Below, piece by piece: positions 24,435 through 32,160 of a DNA stretch of 64,000 bases (within the stretch, counting starts at the first letter, position 1; each line of letters begins with the position of its first letter). The position numbers were made by a program, and so were the translations under genes. The notes below the pieces were generated by a model. The model had not been told where the DNA came from. It saw only the letters and a list, made by a program, of their open reading frames with translations, and ran no database searches. Source of the DNA: SZAS-79 sp964599095 (lineage in GTDB: Bacteria; Pseudomonadota; Gammaproteobacteria; Burkholderiales; SG8-39); assembly GCA_964599095.1 (NCBI GenBank), contig CAZREB010000004.1, forward strand, positions 248,001-312,000, read 5' to 3'.

Positions 24435-25250
24435 TTACTTGCCGCGGAACACCGGGGTTCTTTTCTCCATGAACGCGGTGCGGCCTTCGCGGTAGTCCTC
24501 GCTGTCGAAGCACCGCGCGTAAAGCGCTTCGATCCTGGCCTTGTCCCACTTGGAAGGATCGCCGGCCAGCATGTCGATCGCCTCGCGCGCGTGGAAGATC
24601 GACAGCGGCGCATTGCGGGCGATGGTCTGCGCAAGCCCGGTGACGGTGGCCTCGAGCGCGTCCGGCTCGACCACGCGGTTGATCAGGCCCGCGGCGAGCG
24701 CCTCGGCCGCGGTGAACTGGCGGCCGGTGAACATGATCTCCTTGGCCACCGACGGCCCGACCAGCGCCACGAGGCGGTGCAGGCCCTCGAGCGCATAGGC
24801 CACGCCGAGCCTGGCCGCCGGCACGCCGAACCTGCTCTCGGGCGTCGCGATGCGCAGGTCTGCGAGCAGAGCGGTGGCGCAGCCGCCGCCGATGCAGAAG
24901 CCCTGGATCATCGCGATGAGCGGCTTGCCCATGTTGCGCAGCGCGGCGCGCGCTTCGTCGGCGTGGAGATGGAATTTCTCCTCGGCCTCGGCGCTGTTGC
25001 GCGCGGTCTCGAATTCGCTGATGTCGGCGCCCGAGGCGAACGCCTTGCCGCCTGCGCCGTTGATCACCACCACGCGCACTTCGGGGTCCTTGCCGAAGAC
25101 CTCGGCGGCGTCCCGGACCCCATCCCACATCGCCATCGAGATCGCATTGCGTTTCTCCGGCTGGTTGAAGGTGATCCAGCCTATGCCCTCGCCGCTGCGC
25201 GCGAGGATCTTCGGGGTGGCCAGCTCGAGCCTGCGGGCGGGGGCGTTCAT
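24435..25250 (-). CDS. Enoyl-CoA hydratase/isomerase family protein
   Basis: This 271-residue crotonase-fold enzyme has oxyanion-hole elements in FASGADISEFE and GFCIGGGCATALLADLRIA. The region RFGVPAARLGVAYALEGLHRL has the usual crotonase layout, but leucine and glutamate lie where the hydratase glutamate is expected, so the exact reaction is uncertain. It acts on acyl-CoA thioesters in fatty- or aromatic-acid catabolism. GGAG lies 5 nt before the start. It heads the hydratase-TauE-cytochrome-prenyltransferase group and is divergent from the FAH gene with 131 bp between. Confidence 0.92.
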   Translation of the reverse strand: MNAPARRLELATPKILARSGEGIGWITFNQPEKRNAISMAMWDGVRDAAEVFGKDPEVRVVVINGAGGKAFASGADISEFETARNSAEAEEKFHLHADEARAALRNMGKPLIAMIQGFCIGGGCATALLADLRIATPESRFGVPAARLGVAYALEGLHRLVALVGPSVAKEIMFTGRQFTAAEALAAGLINRVVEPDALEATVTGLAQTIARNAPLSIFHAREAIDMLAGDPSKWDKARIEALYARCFDSEDYREGRTAFMEKRTPVFRGK

Positions 25251-25381
25251 CGGGTCTCCGGTGATCTTTCGTATCGCCGGGGATTCTATGCCAGAACGAG
25301 TGAAACGCAGGGGCGGCAGGCGAATCTTCTTCGGCTATCATCGACGCCTTCATTCGCAGCCGCGCCGCGCGCATCCTATCG

Positions 25382-26287
25382 ATGAGACTCGCCACTTTCG
25401 CCCTCAAGACCAATCCGCACTACCCGCGCCTCGGCGTGGAATCGGGCGGCCGCATGCTCGACCTCGCGCATTGCGCGCTTTCGGTGCAGACGATGAAGGA
25501 GCTGCTTGCGCTCGGGCGGGCCGGCCTCGACGAGGTGCAGCGGCATCTCGACAAGCCGAAGGCGGGCGCGCTGCGCGACTTCGGCGAGATCAACTTTCTC
25601 CCGCCGATCCCGGATTCGGACAAGTTCCTGTGCGTCGGCAAGAACTACCGCGCGCACCTGGAGGAGCTGAAGCGCACCGACCTGATCAAGGAGATGCCCG
25701 GCGAGCCGACCGGGTTCGTGAAGCTGAATTCGTGCCTCGTCGGCCACGAGGCCGAAGTCGAGCGGCCGGCCTCGGTGACGCACCTCGATTACGAGCCCGA
25801 ACTCGTGTTCGTGATCGGCAAGCACGTGCACGGGGCGAAGAAGGCGGATGCGTTCGGCTGCGTGGCCGGCATCACGATCCTGAACGACCTCACCTGCCGC
25901 GACACGCAAAAGCGCGAAGTCGCCTCGGGCTCGCGCTTCTGGACTGCGAAGAACGCGCCGGGCTTCGGGCCGCTCGGGCCGTACATCATCACGATGGACG
26001 AGGTGCCCGATCCCTACGACATCTGGGTGACCTGCAGCGTCAACGGCGAGCTGCGGATGCGCGTGAACACCAGCGACCAGATCTGGAAGCTGCCCGACAT
26101 CATCGAGCATTTCTCGCGCCTGCTGCCGCTGGAGCCCGGAGACATGTTCTCCACCGGCGCGCCGGGCGGCGTGGCGGTCGGCAAGCCGAACGCCGAGGCG
26201 CTTTTCCTCAACCCGGGCGACGTGGTCGAGTGCGCTTTCGAAAAGCCGAAAATGGCGCTGCGCACGAGAATCATCGCGCCAAGATAA
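25382..26287 (+). CDS. Fumarylacetoacetate hydrolase family protein
   Basis: This 301-residue protein matches the FAH/2-hydroxyhepta-2,4-diene-1,7-dioate isomerase class. The metal site is the ExE in LDYEPELVF plus the aspartate in DLTCRDTQKRE. The KFLCVGKNYRAHLEE entry loop and the late STGAPGGVAVGK are family hallmarks. Such enzymes hydrolyse or isomerise diketo acids at the end of aromatic catabolism. The stop codon is the first part of a GGGGCCAGGCTC repeat. With RidA and a receptor downstream it forms a likely catabolic operon. Confidence 0.93.
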   Translation: MRLATFALKTNPHYPRLGVESGGRMLDLAHCALSVQTMKELLALGRAGLDEVQRHLDKPKAGALRDFGEINFLPPIPDSDKFLCVGKNYRAHLEELKRTDLIKEMPGEPTGFVKLNSCLVGHEAEVERPASVTHLDYEPELVFVIGKHVHGAKKADAFGCVAGITILNDLTCRDTQKREVASGSRFWTAKNAPGFGPLGPYIITMDEVPDPYDIWVTCSVNGELRMRVNTSDQIWKLPDIIEHFSRLLPLEPGDMFSTGAPGGVAVGKPNAEALFLNPGDVVECAFEKPKMALRTRIIAPR

Positions 26288-26301
26288 AAGGGGCCAGGCT
26301 C
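26286..26301 (+). repeat. Solo GGGGCCAGGCTC repeat end
   Basis: AAAAGGGGCCAGGCTC at the end of the FAH gene is the same end sequence as the 81-bp element just downstream and as the sequence next to the scaffold gap. It has no paired arm. Confidence 0.7.
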
Positions 26302-26312
26302 AAACCTGACGA

Positions 26313-26393
26313 AAAAAGGGGCCAGGCTCGAATTTCTCGAAAGGACATCGATGATCCATAGGCAGTGCGGAAATTCGAACCTGGCCCCTTTTT
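26313..26393. repeat. 81-bp inverted-repeat element (GGGGCCAGG family)
   Basis: A 24-nt terminal inverted repeat with one mismatch bounds this element: left end 26313-26336 begins AAAAAGGGGCCAGGCTCG and right end is 26370-26393. The 33-nt centre has no ORF. The inner end of the repeat, TCGAATTTC, is shared with the 213-bp element at 56388. It lies between FAH and RidA and would fold as a hairpin in the transcript. It is probably a REP-like or non-autonomous mobile element (inference). Confidence 0.75.
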
Positions 26394-26428
26394 CCTCTTT
26401 TTCCTTTTCTCCCATTGAAGGAGACAAC

Positions 26429-26827
26429 ATGAGCACGATCACCCGTGGCGACCCGCCGGGCCTGAAGAACGTCCGCAAGACGGTCTATCACCACTACATA
26501 CGTGTGGACAACCCGAAGTCGCTGATCTTCCTGTCGGGCCAACTCGCGCGCGATGCCGACGGCAACCTCGTCGGCAAGGGCGACATGGCCGAGCAGACGC
26601 GACAGTGCATCCGCAACATGCGCACCGTGCTCGAGGCGGCCGGCGGTACGCTCGACGATATCGTCTCTATCGTCGTCTATACGACCGACATGCGCGCATT
26701 CAAGGAGATCGTCGCGGCGAGGGAGGAATTCTTCGTCGCGAAGCTGCCGACCAGCACGATCGTCGAGGTCAACCACCTTGCCGACCCCGGCCTGATGATC
26801 GAATTCCAGGCCACGGCGGCCCTTTGA
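26429..26827 (+). CDS. RidA (YjgF/YER057c/UK114) family protein
   Basis: A 132-residue member of the RidA family. Landmarks are LIFLSGQLARDADGNLVG and MRTVLEAAGGTLDDIVSIVVYTTDM, then the C-terminal TIVEVNHLADPGLMIEFQATA. The usual active arginine in the last strand (C-R-x-E pattern) is not obvious; ISTIVEVN stands in its place as in other catabolic-cluster relatives. RidA proteins hydrolyse reactive enamines or imines, and cluster members often act as deaminases or tautomerases. GAAGGAG precedes the ATG at 26429. Confidence 0.9.
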   Translation: MSTITRGDPPGLKNVRKTVYHHYIRVDNPKSLIFLSGQLARDADGNLVGKGDMAEQTRQCIRNMRTVLEAAGGTLDDIVSIVVYTTDMRAFKEIVAAREEFFVAKLPTSTIVEVNHLADPGLMIEFQATAAL

Positions 26828-26841
26828 AAAAGGCACTTGTC

Positions 26842-27783
26842 ATGAAAAAACTCCTCGCGCTGTTCGCCATCCTCCTTTGCGCGGCGGGTGCCGCAAGCGC
26901 CCAGCCCTATCCTTCGAAGCCGGTGCGCATCGTCGTCGCCTATCCGCCCGGCGGCGGGACCGACGTGCTGGCGCGCCTGGCAGGCAAGTACCTCGCCGAT
27001 TCGCTCAAGCAGTCGATCGTCATCGAGAACCGCGCCGGCGCCAACGGCGGCATCGGCCTGGATTTCGTCGCGAAGTCGCCGGCCGACGGCTACACGCTGC
27101 TCGCGATCGCCGCCGGCCCGCTGAACGAGGACAACCTCAAGCTGTTCACGCCTGTGGTCCTGTTCGCCGCACCGGCCTACATCGTGGTGGTCAACCCGGC
27201 GGTCAGGGCGGCAACGCTCAAGGAATTCATCGCGCTTGCCAAGTCCCAGCCCGGCAAGCTCGCTTACGGCTCCACCGGCGGCGGCGCGGCCTCGCACCTT
27301 TCGGCCGAGCTGTTCAAGGCGATGGCGGGCATTGACATGCTGCACGTGCCGTACAAGGGTGTCGGCAACGCGGTCACCGACCTGCTGGGCGGGCAGGTGC
27401 AGATCATGGTTTCGCCGATGCAGTCGGTGATCTCGCATGTGAAGTCGGGCAAACTGCGCGCCCTCGGCGTCACCGGAGCGAAGCGCTCGCCCGCCGCGCC
27501 CGAAGTGCCGACGGTGGCGGAAGCGGGCGTGCCCGGCTACGAAGCGGTCGGCTGGTTCGGGCTGGCCGCGCCCGCCGGGACGCCGAAGGACGTGGTCGCG
27601 CTCCTCAACCGCGAGGTCAACGCTATCCTGCAACTGCCCGAAGTGAAGCCGCGCCTGGCGGAACTCGGCGCCGACCCGGCCCACCTCACGCCCGAGCAGT
27701 TCCTCGACTTCATTCGCAGCGACAACGCGAAGTGGGACAAGCTGATCAAGGAGCGGGGCATCGTGGTGGAGAAGGCGAAGTAG
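26842..27783 (+). CDS. TTT (Bug/TctC) substrate-binding receptor
   Basis: A 313-residue receptor with a clear signal peptide (MKKLLALFAILLCAAG, cleavage near ASAQPYP). Family patterns are VRIVVAYPPGGGTDVLARL, IVIENRAGANGGI, DGYTLLA and VPYKGVGNAVTDLL. The segment after DGYTLLA is about 10 residues shorter than in the other receptors here. It lies 14 nt after ridA and ends just before a repeat and the scaffold gap, so any further operon gene is hidden. Confidence 0.93.
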   Translation: MKKLLALFAILLCAAGAASAQPYPSKPVRIVVAYPPGGGTDVLARLAGKYLADSLKQSIVIENRAGANGGIGLDFVAKSPADGYTLLAIAAGPLNEDNLKLFTPVVLFAAPAYIVVVNPAVRAATLKEFIALAKSQPGKLAYGSTGGGAASHLSAELFKAMAGIDMLHVPYKGVGNAVTDLLGGQVQIMVSPMQSVISHVKSGKLRALGVTGAKRSPAAPEVPTVAEAGVPGYEAVGWFGLAAPAGTPKDVVALLNREVNAILQLPEVKPRLAELGADPAHLTPEQFLDFIRSDNAKWDKLIKERGIVVEKAK

Positions 27784-27785
27784 GG

Positions 27786-27803
27786 AAAAAGGGGCCAGGC
27801 TCA
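27786..27803 (+). repeat. GGGGCCAGGCTC repeat end adjoining the gap
   Basis: AAAAAGGGGCCAGGCTCA is the same element end as at 26286 and 26313. It runs straight into the N block, which suggests the assembler stopped in this repeat. Confidence 0.75.
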
Positions 27804-27903
27804 NNNNNNNNNNNNNNNNNNNNNNNNNNNNNNNNNNNNNNNNNNNNNNNNNNNNNNNNNNNNNNNNNNNNNNNNNNNNNNNNNNNNNNNNNNNNNNNNN
27901 NNN
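27804..27903. other. Scaffold gap (100 N)
   Basis: A run of exactly 100 Ns, the usual placeholder for a gap of unknown size. It starts in a GGGGCCAGGCTC repeat and ends in TTTTCGTTTTTCC. Order and distance across it rest on scaffolding only. Confidence 0.98.
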
Positions 27904-27923
27904 TTTTCGTTTTTCCTGTCGCC

Positions 27924-28364
27924 TCAGCGGGCCTGCGCCTGCTCTGCGGTGAACACGCGCTGCCATCCGCCGGGGCAGGTCATGACGATGGGGTAGGGCG
28001 CGGCCCGCTCCGGGCAGTAGACCGAATCCCGGGTTTCCGCGGTCGGCTCGCCCGGGAACCGCTCGACATACAGGATCGGCGGCGGGGGCTCGATGCCCAT
28101 CCACACCGGGCCGTAGTAGTACGAGTAGGGCCCGGGGATCGCGGAGTACAGGCCCGCGGCGAATGCACTTCCGGCAACAAATCCGCCGGCGCGCGGGTGG
28201 TGACGGCGCGCAGTGTGCGTCCCGCCGCGATGCCCGCCGGCATGCGATGCACTGTGTCCTCCCCGACCGCCTTTGGCCAGAGTCTCCTGCGGGAGCGACA
28301 GCAACCCGAATGCCGCCATGGCGGCGATCGCCGCGAGCCGGGGCGTTGTCATATTGCCGGTCAT
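27924..28364 (-). CDS. Small secreted Gly/His-rich protein, unknown function
   Basis: A 146-residue protein of unrecognised family. From the ATG at 28364 it has a signal peptide (AAIAAMAAFGLLSLPQETLA). A Gly/His/Ser-rich stretch (GGRGGHSASHAGGHRGG) follows, then a hydrophobic glycine-rich segment and a Pro/Tyr-rich region (GPYSYYYGPVW). Two cysteines (VYCPE and MTCPGGW) lie near the end and could form a disulfide. It looks periplasmic or cell-surface. It starts 16 nt after the SDR stop and may be translated with it; the histidines hint at metal binding, which is only a guess. Confidence 0.65.
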   Translation of the reverse strand: MTGNMTTPRLAAIAAMAAFGLLSLPQETLAKGGRGGHSASHAGGHRGGTHTARRHHPRAGGFVAGSAFAAGLYSAIPGPYSYYYGPVWMGIEPPPPILYVERFPGEPTAETRDSVYCPERAAPYPIVMTCPGGWQRVFTAEQAQAR

Positions 28365-28380
28365 GGCTTCGCCCGGCCGC

Positions 28381-29193
28381 TCAAGCCCTCGGCGGCACCA
28401 CCGGCCGCGAGGTGGCGCCACCCAGGTGCATCCCCGAATCGAGGAGGATCAATTCCCCGGTCACCGTGCTGGCGCCTTCGATCAGCCACAGGATCGTCTC
28501 GGCCACGTCCTCCGCGCTGCACGCACGCGCAAGCGGCGCCGATTTCTCGTAGCCGGCCTTGAGCGTTTCGTAGGCATCCTTGCCGACGCCGTCGACGAAC
28601 CAGCGGGTGGTGATCAGGCCGGGGCAGACCGCGTTGACGCGGATCTCGGGGGCGAGCGCGCGGGCGAGGTAGAGCGTCATCGAGTTGACCGCGCCCTTGG
28701 AGGCGATATAGGGCACGGAGGAGCCGATGCCGAGCGCACCTGCGATCGACGACACGTTGACGATGGTTCCCCGCGTCGCCTTCAGGTGCGGCACACAGGC
28801 GCGGACCATCTGGAAAGTGCCGAGCACGTTGACGCCGAGGATCTTCTGGAACACCTCCGCATCGAGCGCCTCCCAGTTCGCCGCGCCCGTGAAGGTGGAG
28901 ATCCCTGCGTTGTTTACCAGCGCGTCGAGGCGGCCCCATTTCGCGGCGGCGGCCTTGGCCATCGTCGCGCAGTCGGCATCTTCCGCCACGTCGCCGCGCA
29001 TCAGCAGCGTGTCGGCGCCGGCCTCGCGGCACGCCGCCTCCGCCTCCTTCGCCTCGCGTTCGCTCTTGGAGTAATTGATCAGCACGTCGTAGCCGCGGCG
29101 CGCAAGCGCGAGTGCGGTGGCGGCGCCCACTCCGGTCGCCGAGCCCGTGACGATTGCCGCCTTGCGTCCGGCAAAATTCGACTCCGACACCAT
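28381..29193 (-). CDS. SDR-family NAD(P)-dependent oxidoreductase
   Basis: This 270-residue classical short-chain dehydrogenase has the cofactor loop TGSATGVG, then NNAG, a catalytic serine in VNVSSIAG and the YIASK active site. VCPGLITT is the usual C-terminal cofactor turn. The basic/serine residues after the second strand (INYSKSERE) favour NADP(H). It follows another SDR gene by 11 nt and probably shares a transcript with it. The substrate is unknown. Confidence 0.92.
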   Translation of the reverse strand: MVSESNFAGRKAAIVTGSATGVGAATALALARRGYDVLINYSKSEREAKEAEAACREAGADTLLMRGDVAEDADCATMAKAAAAKWGRLDALVNNAGISTFTGAANWEALDAEVFQKILGVNVLGTFQMVRACVPHLKATRGTIVNVSSIAGALGIGSSVPYIASKGAVNSMTLYLARALAPEIRVNAVCPGLITTRWFVDGVGKDAYETLKAGYEKSAPLARACSAEDVAETILWLIEGASTVTGELILLDSGMHLGGATSRPVVPPRA

Positions 29194-29204
29194 TTATTGT
29201 CTCC

Positions 29205-30002
29205 TCAACCCGTGTTCAAAGCGCCGCCGCCGTCCACGAGCAGCGAGACGCCGGTGATGAATCCCGCCTCGTCCGAGGCGAGGAACAGCGCCGCGTTTGC
29301 GACATCCCAGGCGGTGCCCATCTTGTGGCGCAGCGGGACGCGCGCATCGCGCATCGCAGCGATCTCGGCGCGGCTCTTGCCGGTGGCGCGGGCCCGCGTG
29401 TCGACCGCCATCGGCGTGTCCATCAGGCCGGGCAGGATCACGTTGGCGCGAATGCCGTACTCGGCGTTCTGGATCGCCACCTGCTCGGTGTAGGCCATCA
29501 TCGCGCGCTTGGTCGCCTTGTACGCGACGAGCGGGTATTTCTCCACCGCGGCGAGCGAGGAGATCATCAGGATAGAGCCCGAGCGCTGCTCGCGCATGAT
29601 CGGCAGCACGTGCTTGCAGGCCATGACCGCGCCGCGCAGGTTGATCGCGACCACGCGGTCGAACGCTTCCTCGGTGATCTCGGTGGGCGACGCGTCGCCG
29701 CCGGCAATGCTGACGCCGACGTTGTAATGCAGGATGTCGATCCGCCCCCAGCGCGCCTTGGCCGCGGCGATCGCGGCCGCAAGCGTGGCCTCCTTGGTCA
29801 CGTCGGCCTCGAAGGCGAAGCAGTCGTCGCCTTTTCCGACCATTGAAGCCGTTTCCCGGGCCGAGGCGAGGTCGCGGTCCACCGCCATGACCTTTGCGCC
29901 CTCCTGGGCGAAGCGCAGCACGGTGGCACGGCCGTTGCCCATGCCGGTGCCCGGGCCCTGGCCGGCGCCGATGACGATCGCGGTTTTACCTTCCAGACGC
30001 AT
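29205..30002 (-). CDS. SDR-family NAD(P)-dependent oxidoreductase
   Basis: This 265-residue short-chain dehydrogenase has an expanded glycine loop, GAGQGPGTGMGNG, rather than the usual TGxxxGIG. YNVG replaces NNAG, the serine is in LMISSLAA and the catalytic pair is YKATK. An aspartate after strand two (VMAVDRD) suggests NAD(H). The ATG at 30002 is preferred over 30026 because GGAG lies about 7 nt before it. It is the first gene of the two-SDR unit, with a 62-nt dispersed repeat directly upstream. Confidence 0.9.
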   Translation of the reverse strand: MRLEGKTAIVIGAGQGPGTGMGNGRATVLRFAQEGAKVMAVDRDLASARETASMVGKGDDCFAFEADVTKEATLAAAIAAAKARWGRIDILHYNVGVSIAGGDASPTEITEEAFDRVVAINLRGAVMACKHVLPIMREQRSGSILMISSLAAVEKYPLVAYKATKRAMMAYTEQVAIQNAEYGIRANVILPGLMDTPMAVDTRARATGKSRAEIAAMRDARVPLRHKMGTAWDVANAALFLASDEAGFITGVSLLVDGGGALNTG

Positions 30003-30030
30003 GGCTGTCTCCAGTGAAGCCGTCAAGCCG

Positions 30031-30092
30031 TTGGCAGCATATTGCCCCGAGAGGCGCTACAGCAAAGGGGTTTAACAAAAAAATGGCAGCAT
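30031..30092 (+). repeat. 62-nt dispersed element, copy A
   Basis: It begins TTGGCAGCAT and ends ATGGCAGCAT, with the two direct repeats starting 52 nt apart. Copies B (44461) and C (52715) have the same spacing. The interior is the most diverged of the three (CCCCGAGAGGCGCTAC in place of GAGAGCCAGTA). It lies upstream of the SDR start and away from any ORF. Confidence 0.7.
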
Positions 30093-30200
30093 TTCCATTT
30101 TCGGCGGGGCTGGGGAACGCGCCTGCATGCATGCGGTCGCCGGGGCGTCCCTGCCTTGCGCAGCCTTCGCAAGCTTAACCCAGGCGCGCGCGACGGCGGC

Positions 30201-30233
30201 TTGACGTGCGGTTTCCGTAAAACCATAATGGTT
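30201..30233 (+). promoter_or_regulatory. Toxin-antitoxin promoter with overlapping operator
   Basis: TTGACG, a 17-nt spacer and CATAAT form a good sigma70-type promoter about 36 nt before the antitoxin start. A perfect palindrome, AACCATAATGGTT (30221-30233), covers the -10. Autorepression by the ribbon-helix-helix antitoxin is expected for this class. Confidence 0.6.
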
Positions 30234-30264
30234 CCAATTTGGTATCCACCCGGGGGACTCGCCA

Positions 30265-30510
30265 ATGCCCACCACGCTCACCCTTAAAAATATCCCGGAC
30301 GAGGTTTATGACCGGCTGAAGCTTGCAGCGCAGGCGCACCGGCGCAGCATGAACAGCGAGGCGATCGTCTGCCTGGAAGCGGCGCTCCGGCCGTCGAGGG
30401 CGGATCCCGCGGAGCGGCTGGCCCGGGCCCGCGACCTGCGCAGCGCACTGAAGCCCGGCAAGTTCCGCGCGCTCGACATCGATGCGATGAAGAGGGAAGG
30501 CCGCTCTTGA
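30265..30510 (+). CDS. FitA-like ribbon-helix-helix antitoxin
   Basis: An 81-residue protein. The N-terminal LTLKNIPDEVYDRLKLAAQAHRRS reads as a ribbon strand and two helices of the FitA/Arc type. The acidic/basic C-terminal part (ALKPGKFRALDIDAMKREG) would wrap the toxin. It lies before a PIN-domain toxin whose TTG start overlaps its stop in TTGA, the normal antitoxin-toxin order. It likely binds the palindrome in its promoter with the toxin. Confidence 0.88.
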   Translation: MPTTLTLKNIPDEVYDRLKLAAQAHRRSMNSEAIVCLEAALRPSRADPAERLARARDLRSALKPGKFRALDIDAMKREGRS

Positions 30511-30908
30511 TCGTTGTGGACTCCAATGTGCTCGCGTACCTGTATCTGCCGGGCGAACACACGGCGTACTCCGAAGCGTTGCTCGAGCGCGAACCGGAGT
30601 GGTGCGCGCCCATACTGTGGCGCAGCGAGTTTCGGAACATCCTTGCCGGTTGCTTGCGACGCAGGGCGTTGACCCTCGAGCAGGCCTGCAGCCTGCAACT
30701 CGAGGCCGAAAGCCTGCTTGCCGGCGCAGAGTTCGAAGTCGACTCGCAGGCGGTGCTGCGGCTCGCCGACGCAAGCGACTGCTCAGCCTACGATTGCGAG
30801 TTCGTCGCCCTCGCAGCCCAGCTCGATACCACGCTCGTAACGATGGACAAGAAGCTGCTGCGGGCTTTCCCGAAGCATGCCGTTTCTCTTGCAGACCGAC
30901 CCACATAG
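30507..30908 (+). CDS. PIN-domain ribonuclease toxin (VapC/FitB-like)
   Basis: This 133-residue PIN domain has the four acidic residues expected of a VapC RNase: Asp in VVDSNVLAY, Glu in WRSEFRN, Asp in SAYDCEFVALA and Asp in TMDKKL. It would cut a specific RNA when freed from its antitoxin. The start is TTG at 30507, overlapping the antitoxin stop, so translation is coupled. Unusually, only 7 nt separate its stop from the amidohydrolase gene, which probably reads through from the same promoter. Confidence 0.9.
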   Translation: MIVVDSNVLAYLYLPGEHTAYSEALLEREPEWCAPILWRSEFRNILAGCLRRRALTLEQACSLQLEAESLLAGAEFEVDSQAVLRLADASDCSAYDCEFVALAAQLDTTLVTMDKKLLRAFPKHAVSLADRPT

Positions 30909-30915
30909 GACCGCC

Positions 30916-32160
30916 ATGCGCACCCTCCTCACCAACGCCACCGTCATCGACTGCGTCAACCCGGCCCCGGTCGCGAATGCGACGGTCGTGATCGAGAACG
31001 GGCGGATCGCGCAGATCCTCACCGGCGGCGCGAAACCGGCAGGCGGCGAAGCTGAAACGATGGACACGACCACGATTGACCTCGGGGGCGCCTACCTGCT
31101 GCCGGGGCTGTGGGACGTGCATATCCACCCGGACTACTTTCCAACGCCCGCCGACATGCCGGTCGCCGACCAGGTGACGCTGTTCGGCCACAAGATGACC
31201 GCCGCGCTCGTCGAGTCGGGGATCGTCGGCCTGCGCTGCGCCGGCGCGCATCACTACATGGACGTGGCATGGAAGCGCGCCTACGACTCCGGCCAGCACG
31301 TCGGCCCGCGCCTCTTTGCCAGCGGCCATTTCCTGACCACGACCGGCGGGCATTTCCTCACCTCGGGCCATGCGATCGAAGTCGACGGGCCTTACGGGTT
31401 CGTCAAGGCGATCCGCGAGCAGATCAAGAACGGCGTCGACCACATCAAGCTCAACCTCTCCGGCGGCATCATGGGGCCGGCGTGGGACCTGCATAAGCAT
31501 TCGTTCCTGCTCGACGAGGAGCTGAAGGCCGCGTTCGACATCTGCAGGAAGCGCGAATTCAAGGTCATGGCGCATGCCACCAACCCCGAGGCGGTCAAGG
31601 CGGCGATCAAGCTCGGCGCGCACAGCATCGAGCACGGCTACATCATGGACGACGAGTGCATCGAGCTGTTCCTGAAGCACGACACCTGGTACGTGCCGAC
31701 GCTCGCGATCAGCCACCTGACGCCGGCGCAGGCGACCAACGAATGGGAAAGCGCCTGGACCAGGCAGCGCAACCTCGCGCATGCGCTGTGCTGCCGCGCG
31801 GACGCGGCGAGCGACGTGCACATGAGCGGCTTCCAGAAGGCGCTGAAGGCCGGCGTGAAGATGGCGGTCGGCTCCGACATCCGCCCGCTCAAGGATGCGG
31901 CGCTGCTCGAGATGGGGTTGTGGGCGCGCGACGGCGCGACGCCGTGGCAGACGCTCGTCGCGGCGACCAAGCACGGCGCGGCGGTCTGCGGCGTCGGCGA
32001 CGACCTGGGCACGGTGGAGGTGGGCAAGCTCGCCGACCTGATCGTGGTCGAGAAGAACCCGCTCGAGAACATCAACAACGTGCGCAAGCTCCAGTTGGTG
32101 CTGAAGGAAGGCAAGGTGGTGTCCGACAAGCGCCGACCTGCGCGCGCGAAGAAGGGCTGA
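30916..32160 (+). CDS. Amidohydrolase family protein (imidazolonepropionase-like)
   Basis: This 414-residue metal-dependent hydrolase has the HxH motif in LWDVHIHPD and a probable carbamylated lysine in HIKLNLSGG. Further ligands are in VMAHATN and SIEHGYI, and the catalytic aspartate is in VGSDIRPLKD. The C-terminal VGKLADLIVVEKNPLENI is typical of the composite amidohydrolase fold. The ATG at 30916 has AGGA ahead of it. It would hydrolyse a cyclic amide, imine or peptide-like bond. It is coupled to a DadA-like oxidase and a receptor. Confidence 0.9.
   Translation: MRTLLTNATVIDCVNPAPVANATVVIENGRIAQILTGGAKPAGGEAETMDTTTIDLGGAYLLPGLWDVHIHPDYFPTPADMPVADQVTLFGHKMTAALVESGIVGLRCAGAHHYMDVAWKRAYDSGQHVGPRLFASGHFLTTTGGHFLTSGHAIEVDGPYGFVKAIREQIKNGVDHIKLNLSGGIMGPAWDLHKHSFLLDEELKAAFDICRKREFKVMAHATNPEAVKAAIKLGAHSIEHGYIMDDECIELFLKHDTWYVPTLAISHLTPAQATNEWESAWTRQRNLAHALCCRADAASDVHMSGFQKALKAGVKMAVGSDIRPLKDAALLEMGLWARDGATPWQTLVAATKHGAAVCGVGDDLGTVEVGKLADLIVVEKNPLENINNVRKLQLVLKEGKVVSDKRRPARAKKG

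Noticed and set aside
27804..27903. Possible CRISPR or tandem array near the N block
   Set aside because: Only single copies of the GGGGCCAGG end flank the gap; no regular repeat-spacer pattern exists.
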